A DNA stretch of 64,000 bases from Brachycybe producta (Eukaryota; Arthropoda; Diplopoda; Playtdesmida; Andrognathidae). Below, one piece after another: positions 10,723-21,878 of the stretch; positions within the stretch are counted from its first letter, which is position 1; every line of letters starts with the position of its first letter. Location of the stretch: assembly GCA_036925085.1 (NCBI GenBank), contig JAUPFP010000068.1, forward strand, positions 403,501-467,500, written 5' to 3'. Below the pieces are notes generated by a model that worked only from the letters and a program-made list of their open reading frames with translations, was not told where the DNA came from and did no database searches. The position numbers and the translations under genes were made by a program.

Positions 10723-11228
10723 CAGTACAGAAAAAAAACAGGTGTTATAAAACACCTCTTTTGTTCATATTAGCCCTTTTTTTGTTGATAAGGTTCCAAA
10801 AAAAAGTACCCTTTATTTTTGAGGCTTTTTTTTCTCAAGTGATTGAGCTTTTATTTCAATAGTTTTCTAAAGAAACAAATCAACATAAAAATCGAAAGAG
10901 CCACAAACAAAACAAAAAAAAAATGCTAAAGGGAATCCATATAATGGATATAAGAGAAAGGACATGGAAATAAAGTGAGCTAATGTGCACAAAAGGATCA
11001 CTTTAAGTAATGGAGGGGAAAAACTATCCAGGGAATTATTTACAACTAGAAGAAGAAGCAACCAAATCGAATTGAGATAGAAAAAAAAAGAGTAAAGTTA
11101 AAGCAGAATCCATTTTCAGATTAAACCACTTTAATAAAAGCCAAGTGCATAAATAAATACGGAAGAAGTAAAAAAAAACCTCCTTCATTTATTTTCCCGG
11201 ACAGTTGAGAGAAATGAAGAAAACCAAT

Positions 11229-11333
<105 letters not shown>

Positions 11334-11423
11334 CAGAAAGAAAAATGAGATTTCAAAACGAATAAAAAAAAATCTTCACTTTTTTTTTCTGCGAAAATCC
11401 AATTTCGCGTTTAAAAGTTTTGC

Positions 11424-11560
11424 TTAGGCCTTGTTTCCACTGCACCGAATATTTGTATTCTTGTGAAAATTTCCACTGTTGGAAAATAACAAATTTTCTA
11501 TGGAGAAAATGTGGTAATGGCATTTCTATTAGTAGGAGAAAAGAAAATCGATACGGCGGC
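11424..11560. mobile_element. Family G foldback, partial
   Basis: TTAGGCCTTGTTTCCACTGC followed by TTGTGAAAATTTCCACTG matches the left ends of the copies at 55,139 and 57,726. I could not find a matching right end, so the boundary is approximate. Confidence 0.6.
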
Positions 11561-12595
11561 GACTAACAACAGAACAAATGTGGCCCCCCCCCCGTGGTTT
11601 GGTTCATTATGTTAGGCCAATTGAAGTGAGAAAACCACATTCGCTCTACCTACTTTAGTAAGACGATAAAGTGCGGTTTGTCATCAATATTTACATCGAA
11701 ACGGCGTTATTTTTCTATAAAACTATAGTTAAATATATCCTACAACTAATTAAAATACATTAATTTACCTGAAATGATGAGAAATTGAAGAAAAATCGAT
11801 GAAAAAACACTCACCAAAAACGAAGAGAAAAGAAAGATGGCGACTTAGCTTAATTAAAGCTTAAATAATGACAATTCAAGCTTGACAATGAGCTCAGAAA
11901 ACAAAGAACGACTCATTTTAGGATTCCGCTTCACAAGTATTTAATTTTAAAGCAAGAAACAAAAACATAGCTTTGCAGCTTTCAAAAACTGAAACAGCTC
12001 ACACCGTCCTAGGCGTTTTCAGTTCTTAAAAGTGCTTTTGAAGCAGCTTCAGAAGCTTTGCAACTTACGAGACGGCATTCTTGTCAGTCAAAATTAAAAA
12101 TTACTTAATTGAATTACATATTTTTATATATTTTTTTCTGTACATTGTGCCTCATACATACAAAAAAAGCTACTTGAGCCACAACAAAAAAGCTTTGAAA
12201 CTGAACGCACCAAATGCTAAGTATATTAAGCGCATCAAAAGCAAAGCTTTTAGTATTTTTTTTACAGCCTATGCAAATTAATTACATCTGAAAATCCTTT
12301 AGTATTTAAATCCTCTAGATTAAAATGGTGTGAAAATAAATTGCGGTGGTCTCTCTCTCTCTCTCATTCATTTCCTTTTTACATCTTTGAGGATGAAAAA
12401 CATTCAAAAAGAATAGAGAAAACCAGAAGAATCTAATCTTCCCACTTAGTCATTAAATAAGAGCAAAAGGGATAATTAAAATTAGCATAAGAAAAGCGGC
12501 GAGAGACGTCAACGTACTCGACAGAAAGCGCCATCTGCGAAACATATCAAACTAACAAACAAATTACACAAGATAAAATCCAAAATTCTGATGCC
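11561..12595. other. AT-rich sequence without recognised genes
   Basis: No domain-bearing frame. GCGCCATCTGCG at about 12,529 is CTCF-like. A CT run lies at 12,352-12,364. Confidence 0.45.
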
Positions 12596-12664
12596 GATAT
12601 CACGTACTAACATGGCGTCATTCTCATTGATATACATGGCTACAAGACGCCATATTAGTGCACG
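12596..12664. repeat. Small palindrome (CTAACATGGCGTC), copy 1
   Basis: TACTAACATGGCGTC pairs with GACGCCATATTAGTGC around a centre ATTGATATACATGG. Related roughly 60-bp palindromes lie at 12,801-12,862 and 13,682-13,742. Confidence 0.65.
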
Positions 12665-12800
12665 CATTTCTTTTAAAATGAATCACATCCTAGAAAACAT
12701 TTTAAGATTCAAACCCTCATGAAAACATTTCAGCTCATGACCTCATTCCCAGAAATCGAGAAGCTAAGACATAATAATACATAAGTGAAGCCGGAAAAAA

Positions 12801-12862
12801 GTGTACGAACATGGCATCTATTACATTGAATTCTATGTATAATAGTCGCCATATTCATACAA
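12801..12862. repeat. Small palindrome, copy 2
   Basis: TGTACGAACATGGCATCTAT pairs with ATAGTCGCCATATTCATAC around ATTGAATTCTATG. Same architecture as 12,596. Confidence 0.65.
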
Positions 12863-13681
12863 CCGTATCATTCTCATCCTTTACATCTTAAAAGATTCAA
12901 TTTCTTGATACACACAACACAGCTGCATGCCCTACACCGATTATTATGAGTCATGACAGATAAGAGTAGCTTAATACCTGGAAGCTATTATTTTCTCGTT
13001 AAATTGATAATCACAGGGGTTACGCAGATGATTACTTAACGAAAACCGAAGCCACTACATTGTCACAACCTAATAAGAAATATAAACATCCAATAATGAG
13101 CATGTTTTTACGTAAATCGCACACATATTCCATTGCAATTGCCTGTTGTAATTCCAGATATAAAGCGCGACAAAAAAAAAAGGATGAAGATGTGCAGCAT
13201 CCTCCTTCTTCCTCCTGAAAAAAACGGAGATGCCGATGCATCTCTCACGTTTAAGCTGTCTTCTCCAACTCTCTTTCCCGCTCACCTCCCATCACTCTTT
13301 CCCCATAAGCGGTCTACCAATATCCCGACAAATACACACAACTCGCGGCACACCACAAATAAATTGAGACGCCGATTTAAATAACTTCACGAAACGAAAA
13401 CTATATAAAAGTACACTTCACAGACAACGTGATAATAAGTATTTCACGATCTAAAACTAATTAACATTCCGTTTGACGCCTTTAAAGCGTAAAATACGCC
13501 TATAAACAGCCTCGTTGACAGCACTTTTTAAAGTACAGCCGAACTGGATACGACGCCCGCGGTTGAATCTCAAGCGATCACCTGGAAAAAGAGCCGCCGA
13601 GAAAGACAAAACCCGCTCTTGAAAAGCGCATCGAATACCACGCACATGCCATTCGAACCTTGAAACTCCGTAAAGCTACAA
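12863..13681. other. Moderately complex sequence, no recognised gene
   Basis: The base composition is more even than in the neighbouring DNA around 13,450-13,640. A 62-codon minus-strand frame (13,457-13,645) has gene-like composition but no motif I recognise and no support from splice signals. Left unassigned. Confidence 0.4.
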
Positions 13682-13742
13682 TAACGTACGAACATGGAGT
13701 TTGCAACATTGAAAATCTATATAATACGCCATATTAGATCAC
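13682..13742. repeat. Small palindrome, copy 3
   Basis: CGTACGAACATGGAG pairs imperfectly with ATACGCCATATTAGATC around ATTGAAAATCTATA. Same family as 12,596 and 12,801. Confidence 0.6.
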
Positions 13743-14219
13743 CACAAGTACATCCTAACTGTATACCATATACAGTATAATGTTTCTGCCTCATGCATCA
13801 AAAACAAAATCGATTAAAACAACCAAAATGAAATCTGTATGGAACCAACCACAAAGATCACACGAGTATCCATTATTGACGTTAGATCTTGACGCATGGG
13901 GGTATTAGGGGTGCATGAAAATAGTACAATAAACGCGTCGGATAACCATATTAGTTCACTTCAATCATACACGTTCACATTTTTTAAGTATTTAATTCCG
14001 TGCTTCAAAATTTACTGCAAGAAGTTAATCACTTGTCCTTTTATGAATTTCAAAGCAGAAAAAGCGCTCAACAAATAAAATCCTCTCATAACTTCAAAAT
14101 ATACTGCTGTAATTAGTAAATTAGTGATGGTTTTATGGCTAATTGGCTGTTTGTATGTTTAATAAATGACAAGATTTTTGAAAAGAGAAATAAATTGCAA
14201 AATAAATCACATAATTTAC

Positions 14220-14450
14220 ATTAAAACTAAAAAAAAAATACATTAATTTCATTAGAGCTAAATAAGTACATAACAGATAAACTAAACAAGACGTAAACTA
14301 ACAAAAAGCTAATAGATAAAGAAAGGCTAAAATGGTGAAAAAAGAAAAACTAAAAGCTAAATTAAAATAGCTAAAATAATGAAAATATAAAAAGCTAACT
14401 TCAAACAGCTAAACTAAAAAGGCGAAATACAATGAAAAGCTAAAAACAAC
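14220..14450. repeat. Degenerate A-rich repeat (AAAGCTAAAATAATGAAA)
   Basis: The words AGCTAA and AAAAGCTAA recur at irregular spacing. The words are roughly complementary to the array at 15,590-16,205 (TTTAGCTTTCATTCAG). Confidence 0.5.
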
Positions 14451-15215
14451 CAAAAAAAATCGCCAAAATGATTTAAAAAAAAAACGTAAAATAAAAATTT
14501 CCTTCGTCCGTTTACATAATAACATAAAAAAGAAGACCGTACTGTAAATATCAAAAACGACAGGGACATATCTCTTTCAAGAAAATAATGAAGCACGTGC
14601 TGGTGGTGTTTACTTTGCAATATAAAGGGTGCCCTATCATGGCGTCTAAACTAGTATAGTGATTAACGCCCTATAAGAACACTCGTTTGCTTCAAAATTT
14701 CAACATACTTTCTTCATCTTAGTTAAATCATTTTCATTTCATGCAAATTGCATGACGACAGGGTTTATTAGTCAAATTGAATGAAATAAAACCTAGGTGT
14801 CACCCTGTAGGCCTACATTAAAACAGTGTCATTAATTTGCTAATTCAACAAGCCCTCAAAATTACACCATCAACTATTTTTTTTATATATAAATAAATAA
14901 ACATACACATAGAAAAGGAACCACCAAAAAAAAAAAGAGTAATGAACGCCCAATAGAATGTAGAACAACACTTGGATGTCCCTTTAGGCAAAACATCAAT
15001 AAATCAGCCCAAGAGAGAGAGAGAGATACACATTAGTACATTACATAACACACAAACACAGCTTATATCTCCACTCTATCCATCTATCTATCTCAATGGC
15101 AGCTACTATCACACTACTAATCCTCTCTTTCTCTCCCGCCATCCATCCACCCACCCACCCACTTGATGGTGTTCACTTAACAAACACATAACCTCCTCTC
15201 CACCCCCACCATTCA
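14451..15215. other. AT-rich sequence with short simple repeats
   Basis: Contains (GA)n near 15,014, (CATC)n near 15,078 and 15,140, and no gene that I recognise. Confidence 0.45.
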
Positions 15216-15242
15216 ATATATATATATATATATATATATATA
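15216..15242. repeat. (TA)n microsatellite
   Basis: About 13 TA units. Confidence 0.9.
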
Positions 15243-15589
15243 ACTATGTATGTGTAATAACAAAGTAATTGTCGAATATAAGCACTTAAGAGTGGCGTGA
15301 ACAACAACAGCTCTTTACTAGAGCCATTAAAAGCAATGAGGCTTTTCAAAACCAACCACCCAAACTCCTCCAAAATACAAGATTTTTTTTTTATTCGGTA
15401 TATTCTAGACAAAAAAAAAATTGTTAGCACCCTAAAAATGTATACAATTCACTCACCAGCTGGCGCTACTTGAAGTGCATCCATTAAGGATGCAAAAAAA
15501 TAATAAAAAAAGAGATCGAAATTCACACCAATTAACGTCATGGTGTGAACCAGCCCTTAACACATTTTATCTGTTTAGCAATTATACTA

Positions 15590-16205
15590 AGATTAAGTAA
15601 TATCGTTCTGATTTGTTATTCAATTTAGCACTAATCACGATTAGCTGATATTCAGATTAAACTCTTGTTATCATTGTTATGTTATGTGTTAGCTCTCAAT
15701 CAGTTTAGCATTTACAATATTCTGCTCAGCTCTCACATTCAGTGCAATTTTTCTTTAGCTTTTTATTCAGTTTCAATCTCGCAATGTTATCTTTAGCAAA
15801 CTTTAGCAGTCAATTTAACACTTATTCTATATAGCTCTCAGCAAGTTTAGCTTTAAGCATATTCTGCTTAACTTTCATTCAGTTAAATATCTTTAGCTTT
15901 CATTCAGTTAAATCTTTTTTCTTTAGCTTTCATTCAGTTAAATCTCTTTAGCATTCATTTAGTTAAATCCCTTTAGCATTCATTTAGTTAAATCTCTTTA
16001 GCATTCATTTAGTTAAATCTTTTTCTTTAGCTTTCATTCAGTTAAATCTTTTTCTTTAGCTTTCATTCAGTTAAATCTCTAGCTTTCATTCAGTTGAATC
16101 TTTTTCTTTAGCTTTCATTCAGTTTCACCTTTGCAAATACTATGTTTAGGTGTTAATTAGATCTACTTTAGCACTTGTTCTGTCTGTTTTTGCTCTCATT
16201 CAGTT
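15590..16205 (+). repeat. Degenerate tandem array (CTTTAGCTTTCATTCAGTTA unit)
   Basis: Most regular at 15,870-16,120, where units of roughly 24-30 bp carry TTTAGC(A/T)TTCATTCAGTTAAATC. Flanking copies decay into AGCTCTCATTCAGTTTAGC. No coding frame. Confidence 0.8.
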
Positions 16206-16584
16206 ATGGCTAAATCAACTGTTTTATTTCTGCTAATATTTTTTTTTAAAAAAAAATCAATATTAATGTCAATTTTAATGGAATATTTTCCCCATCCATT
16301 CTTATTGCGAATACAATAGAATTAGCAAACATAATAATCTCTCTCTCTCTTTCTCTCCTATTACTATTTGTATGTCTAATAAAATGGCATCAAAAACAAA
16401 TTACAAAAGGACCCTATTATTATTTATAATGATAGCCATGACCAACCTTCACTTATCTTAATTTGGTTGTAAATGGAAATAGAAAACCAACCAACCAATT
16501 GTTATTATTGTAATAAATACTCAACAAATTATTATCATTTAAAATGCAACAAATAAATGTTTAGTAAAAATTATTTTTTTTATA

Positions 16585-16870
16585 TACAGGGTGATCTACA
16601 ACCTACTTTACATATTTCTTGCTTGAAATAAGTGAAAATCTTGATACTAAAGGAGTAAAAAAGTCATAATTGTGTCAGGGGTTTACGCCCCGGGGGAGGA
16701 AACTTTTTACCCGTTCTCAACGTATGGCCACCGAGACCAGTTTTGACCACGATTGGACGAAAGTGGGCCCGGGTTGCCGACGCACTCTGCCGGGTCCTAA
16801 CCGACCGGGATCGGTCGACGCTTTTTCGACAGTAAAATGGTCTAATGGTCAAATCAAAGTTTCTTGAAAA
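16585..16870. other. GC-rich patch of unknown origin
   Basis: Between about 16,670 and 16,830 the sequence is far richer in G+C than the surrounding DNA, with GCCCCGGGGGAGG, GTGGGCCCGGGTTGCC and a CGACCGGGATCGGTCG hairpin. Both strands are open for about 62-65 codons. On the plus strand the frame reads like ordinary protein (FDHDWTKVGPGCRRTLPG) but I recognise no family. It is preceded at 16,586 by TACAGGGTGATCTAC, which resembles a transposon end. It could be a fossil exon, a transposon fragment, or foreign DNA. Confidence 0.35.
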
Positions 16871-16899
16871 GTTTTAGCCTAATATGTTAACATGGCCCA

Positions 16900-17180
16900 C
16901 TATCTTGAGTTTCTTCATGTTCTTTTAATTTCTTTAGAGTATTCATCAAATTTCTTGAATTTCTTGATAAATTTGGGCTACTTTTTGATAATTTTGAGAT
17001 ATTTTCTTGAATTTCATGAGAACTTTTTACTACTTTCTTACATTTCTTGATAATTTTGTGCTATTTTATTAAATTTCTTGATAATTTTGGGCTATTTTAT
17101 TGAATATCTTGATATTTGTGGGCTATTTTCTTGAATAACTAGATGCTTTAAATAATTAAGGTTATTTTCTTGATAGATTT
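16900..17180 (+). repeat. Degenerate tandem array (TTTCTTGATAATTTTGGGCT unit)
   Basis: Units of about 32 bp, AATTTCTTGATAATTTTGGG then CTATTTTATTG, repeat eight or so times with drift. Confidence 0.75.
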
Positions 17181-17593
17181 TTGGTAAGCAAAAAATTTTT
17201 TTTTAAAAAATATCTTCTTAAAGTCATTTTCAAACTATCAACTATCATTCTAGTTTAAAAAAAAAACATTCAAGTTTTTCTTCAATTCGCACCTGAAAGA
17301 GAGAAGTAATCAGACTTCGAGAGGGTTTTTAACACTTCAAAACTACTTATTTTGCAATTACAGAGTGTTTCATCACAGTTCCATAAAGTTATACAGTAAC
17401 CATTTTTTGAGTACCATTATTTTTTTTGTGGGCCACACTGTAACCAAAACTAAAAAAAATATATACAAATTTCGTTTTGTAAATACAAATAAAGAGAACT
17501 TGGCCCATCAATAATACGAATTGAATGTAAATACGACAATAGCAATTATATAAGAATAAATTCAGGTACAAATAGCAGACTAAAGAGAAAAAT

Positions 17594-17597
<4 letters not shown>

Positions 17598-17654
<57 letters not shown>

Positions 17655-17681
17655 GAGAGAAAGATAGATAGAGCGAAAAAA

Positions 17682-17711
<30 letters not shown>
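17598..17711. repeat. (GA)n microsatellite
   Basis: Interrupted GA repeat. Open frames of S/L or R/E composition over it are spurious. Confidence 0.92.
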
Positions 17712-17712
<1 letters not shown>

Positions 17713-17962
17713 ACCAATTAATGACAACTAAAAAAAAGTCACAATTGAAATTCAAACTTTTCAATTGAATTTCACATTGCATTTTCTGAACTATTTTATT
17801 TCCTAAACATTGAATTAGGTCTCATTAGTTAGGGTCCCATCATCATCATCATCATCATCATGATACAAATTGTCCTTTTTTTTGCATTCTATGAAAATAA
17901 TGCAATTACGTGTTTTATTATGTCTTAAAGCATCATTATGTCTGCAGAAAAAAAACTATAAT

Positions 17963-18382
17963 GCCGCAGTCACACTAGGCTGGTTTCCCAGCCGCTGGTT
18001 GCTGCTGGCTGGTTGTAGCACTTTAGCAGCATAGTCTGAACTGCTACTAGCAGCTGCTTTCTCCAGCGGGCTAGTGATTTTAACAGCGGCTGGTGAAGTT
18101 GGACATATCCAACTTTAGCAGCTACCAGCTGGTCATGTGACTCCCTTCCTGCTGCTGCCATCTAGTGTGAACGTTTTGTTGCTAGTAGTGTCACTAGTGG
18201 TAGTCGAAACTCCACTGCTTGGGTTGGTTGTTAGAGTTTGTGTTTTTGCAAGACGGTGATTGGATGACTTGCACTGCTAATACCAGCAGTGACTGGACAA
18301 GTGTGAACCCAAAGCAGCTGCTGCTTGCTTGTTAGCCAGCAGCAACCAGCGGCTTGTAAACCAGCCTAGTGTGACTGCCGCT
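17963..18382. mobile_element. Foldback element with GCCGCAGTCACACTAGGCTG ends
   Basis: A 420-bp element. GCCGCAGTCACACTAGGCTG, GTTT and CAGCCGCTGGTTGCTGC pair with the right arm GCAGCAACCAGCGGC, AAACCAGCCTAGTGTGACTG and CCGC. The interior is built of the same GCTGCTGG/CCAGCAGC words on both strands. No coding sequence. Confidence 0.85.
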
Positions 18383-18779
18383 TAAGGGTCACAAGACGTT
18401 ACTCATAAAAAAAACATCATCTTCTGGGGTGCAACAAGATGGCTTCCAAAACTGTTGCATCTCAACTTATTGAAAAATTAATTCCTTCTTAGGCCTAAAA
18501 TACAGACTAAATACCATACCATCCATCCATTTTATACTGTAAATTGCCACTGTAGGAGATTAAAGGCTAAATTCAAGAAGAAAACTTTACACTTGAACTT
18601 TCAGAGCAGGCACACAAATTAAAACAGGATTTTTCTATGTTCAAACCCCATTCTGAAGGTTCAAGTTGTACTTCAAAGTTTCATTCTTTTCATTGGGCCA
18701 AAAAGTAAAGTTCAAAGAGACCACCCACCCCCCTTTTTTATATCATCAATTATTTCTAGTGAAAGCAGATACCAGGAGG

Positions 18780-18828
18780 CTAATTCTTATGACGGCCATA
18801 TTGTCAACATGCTCAAGCGCCCTCTGGT
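18780..18828 (+). repeat. 49-bp direct repeat, left unit
   Basis: CTAATTCTTATGACGGCCAT...AAGCGCCCTCTGGT. It ends one base before the family D MITE at 18,830 and recurs immediately after that MITE at 19,005. Confidence 0.9.
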
Positions 18829-18829
18829 G

Positions 18830-19004
18830 ACAGGCATCTGTAGAAGATGTCTTCAGAATTTCTTTGGCTCCGAATCTCATTGGTTTGTTACTGGGTCTGA
18901 TGTCACATGCCCCGCCCTTTTTATTTCTAATTGGTTGATATTTGGTCTGACGCTCATAAAAGGGCGGAGCCAAACAAATTCTGAAGCTGTCTACAGATGC
19001 CTGT
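18830..19004. mobile_element. Family D MITE bracketed by 49-bp direct repeats
   Basis: From ACAGGCATCTGTAGAAGATG to GTCTACAGATGCCTGT. The left half is shortened: the GCCCTTTTTATGAGCGTC part is missing after GGCTCCG. There is no 9-bp duplication; instead the element lies between two 49-50 bp copies of host sequence. Confidence 0.88.
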
Positions 19005-19054
19005 CTAATTCTTATGACGGCCACATTGGTCAACATGCTCAAGCGCCCTCTGGT
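19005..19054 (+). repeat. 49-bp direct repeat, right unit
   Basis: CTAATTCTTATGACGGCCAC...AAGCGCCCTCTGGT, differing from the left unit at one substitution and one extra G. Its GCGCCCTCTGGT tail is CTCF-like. Confidence 0.9.
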
Positions 19055-20106
19055 CCTCGCAGCAGAGTTAAACAAATTGAGAACCCACTGAATGCCATTT
19101 TTTGTTAAAACTTTTTTTTTTCCTCCCTCGGTGTTCCTTCCTACTTTTTAGAAGTCGCAAAGAAGAAGAAGAAGAAAAATGTTCTATTCATACGAAAAAC
19201 ATTCTCGAGAATAAATTTGACTTGAAAAAACAAGAGTAAAAGCAATTGAACGAATTATTCTGTGCAGAAAAATAAATCGATTCTGACTTTTAAAACTACA
19301 TTTTTTCTCTCTCTTTCTCTCCATTGACTTGAATGCAAACAACGAGTTGTTCTTTATTGGCAAAACTCACATCTTCTAAAAAAAGTACTAAATCAAGTCA
19401 GTAGATTGAATTGAATGGAGTGTGCTCGTAGAAGCACAAAATAAAACTCAAAATGTACAGCAGTAGTAGTAGTAGGACCCCAGTAGTAATAGTGTGGGAG
19501 GTTTGGGACCCTTCTTGTCAAAATTCAATTTGAACAGTGAGGCGCGCACTCGCACAGGCAGGCAGGCAAGCAGGCGCTTCTTCAAACCTTCCAATTTTCT
19601 ACTGCATTCCATACAAAACAGTGTTATTTATTATGTTAAAGTATTTCAAATGTTTCTTTTATTTGAGTTTATTTTTTTTTTTTTTTTCACCGTCTTTTCT
19701 TCTCTTTTAGTTGTGTGGTTAATTTAATTTTCTAGTCTTTCTAGTTTTTTGTACTTGAAAACTTTTTTTTCTCTCGCTTTCTCTTTTTTCCTCCCTCCTC
19801 CCCACCCACTTCAAAACCATTTTTATGGCACCACAAACTAATCTGATCCTTGTAAAACAAGGAATCTTGAAAAGAATTGGTGCCACCTTAGACCAATTAC
19901 TCTCTAGGATGGAGGAGTGGTGACCATAGCCTTAATATAGTGGTGACAGCAGCGCCACTTTAGTGGGGAAAAGGTTGTACTATAATTACGGGCAGGTTTT
20001 ATTGCTCTCTGGTCGCCAAAAAAACAAGAAATACTCTTCCGAAGGAGGGGGGGGGAAGATGCAATGGTGACCAGAAGGCGCTGTTGTAGTTCACCAGGTT
20101 ATAACG
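19055..20106. other. AT-rich spacer
   Basis: Contains T-rich tracts (19,670-19,690), GTAGTAGTAGTAG at about 19,460, and a G run at 20,047. No gene recognised. Confidence 0.45.
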
Positions 20107-20314
20107 ACAGGCAATTAGAAATCGGGATGAACAGACGTTGGCTCCGCCCTTTTTACGACTACCGGCAACTTCTAATTGGTTGGTTATGTAGTCTGACGTC
20201 ACATGCTCCGCCCTTTTCAAAGTCGAACCACACAACAAACCAATTAGAAGTTGCCGGTCGTCATAAAAAGGGCGGGGCCAACTTCTCTGTATGTTCCGAT
20301 TTCTAATTGTCTGT
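20107..20314. mobile_element. Family A MITE with target duplication
   Basis: From ACAGGCAATTAGAAATCGGG to CCGATTTCTAATTGTCTGT. Flanked by GGTTATAACG (20,097-20,106) and GGTTATACG (20,315-20,323), a 9-10 bp target duplication with one base indel. Confidence 0.93.
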
Positions 20315-20596
20315 GGTTATACGAGAAATCCATCGCTATTCAACACATTAGGAGTTGCCAGTCTCGGAGAGGAATGGTCTAAAGTGCCACCAGATCGTCA
20401 ATTGCATACATTTGGCTTCTTTGGCTGCTCCTACTCGGAGCAGCAAAAAAAAATACTTGTGTATTTAATACTATTTATGCAAGATAGATGGCGCCATGCA
20501 ACCTCCATAAGTGGCCAACTATACTCGCCACCAATTAGTTGAAATCGAATGCAGGCCTTTTAGCTCTAAAAGCGTCCAAAACAACCTTAATTATCA

Positions 20597-20690
20597 GCAC
20601 GTGACAAACTTACACTCAGAACATAGTTCGTGAAGAAAAGAGCACGTGTAGAAATAGCGATGACGCAATTAAAAGTTTGCCACGTGAAAA
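20597..20690. repeat. Short palindrome with CACGTGACAAACTT arms
   Basis: CACGTGACAAACTTAC pairs with AAAAGTTTGCCACGTG across about 60 bp. A third CACGTG lies inside near 20,643. Confidence 0.6.
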
Positions 20691-21069
20691 AAAGGGAAGA
20701 AGGCGAGTCATGAGTTGAAGTGTGTCTACATTTCTATGAAAGGAGGGCTAGTGGCGCCATCTAATGCTATACAGGGACCTCAACTTTACATGCTAAATCA
20801 AGACCCTCCCTCCCCGACACACACACACACGCACGCCAAAAACATCCAAAATTCAAATCTAAATAAAAAAGATAACAAAAAAAACCGCCAGCAAAACACA
20901 AATTTGTGTCTCAAATAATCGACCGAATAAGTTTGTGGACAAAAGAACGTTTTTTTTACTCCTTTTTTTTTTTTTGCAACCTCAACCGACTTCACCATTG
21001 GAAGAAGAAAAAAATCGAATGCTTTCTTTTCTATTGAGCTAGATTTTATATATATATATATATATACGC

Positions 21070-21240
21070 TACTGTCAATCTGCGGAATCAGTCAATCTGC
21101 ATATTGCCTAGGCAAACTGCAAAACAACCAATCTTGCCAGTGAATCTGCAAAATTCAATACATTTTTGCAACTGAATTTTGCAGATTCACTAGTAGGTTG
21201 GTTGTTTTGCACACTGCCTAGGCAATCTGCAGATTGACAT
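21070..21240. mobile_element. Family I palindromic MITE, copy 2
   Basis: TACTGTCAATCTGCGG at the left and CAGATTGACATT at the right, with the shared TTGCCTAGGCAA and AGTGAATCTGCAAAATTC words. It abuts a (TA)n run at 21,047-21,066. Confidence 0.85.
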
Positions 21241-21737
21241 TAAAAAAAACACCTCAAAAAAACATCAGCCACGGTTCATAGAAAAAAAAAATTTACGGGG
21301 AGGAAAAAAAATCTATTTTCCCCTCAAAAACTCCTTCAAAAAAAATATCAAAGGTTCTATTGAATTTGACAAGAACGGTCGGTTTGGTTGGTCCTCTTCG
21401 CAAATTGAATTTCAGTTATTCGAATGACCCGTGAGCCTCTTTTTTGAAGCCTCACACAAATTTCTAAACAAGATTTTTTTCTATTGATGCAGAGACAACC
21501 AGCGCCATCTAGAATCTTAAAAAAATTACTTTTGATTGCGAAAATTAAGATAAATATACAGATTTAAATCAACTAAGAGCTTTTTCCTATGGAGCATCAT
21601 CATTGCGTGCTAAAACTGAGTGTGGCCAATAGAGGGCGCAAACTTCGCAAACTGTACTTAGTGATTCAGTTACACTAAGACTCAATGAAGACAGCTTGCT
21701 TATAAGGCCATCCACTTTTTGTTATGTTCATTGCTTC

Positions 21738-21878
21738 ACAGGCATTTAGAAATCGGGACGAACACTTCTAATTGGTTTGTTCTATGGTTCGACGTTGAAA
21801 AGGGCGGAGCATGTGACGTCAGACTACATAAAAAAGGGTGGAGCCAACTTGTGTTCGTCCCGATTTCTAAATGCCTGT
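21738..21878. mobile_element. Family A MITE, internally deleted
   Basis: From ACAGGCATTTAGAAATCGGG to ATTTCTAAATGCCTGT but only 141 bp. Part of each arm is missing (left GGCTCCGCCC block and right CCAATTAGAAG block), while the CRE-like centre and both ends remain. Confidence 0.88.

Noticed and set aside
13457-13645. 62-codon minus-strand frame of normal amino-acid composition
   Set aside because: No recognisable motif, no splice or start context; too short to call.
16670-16867. GC-rich frame as a host exon
   Set aside because: Plausible composition but both strands are open and no family is recognised; kept only as an unexplained patch.
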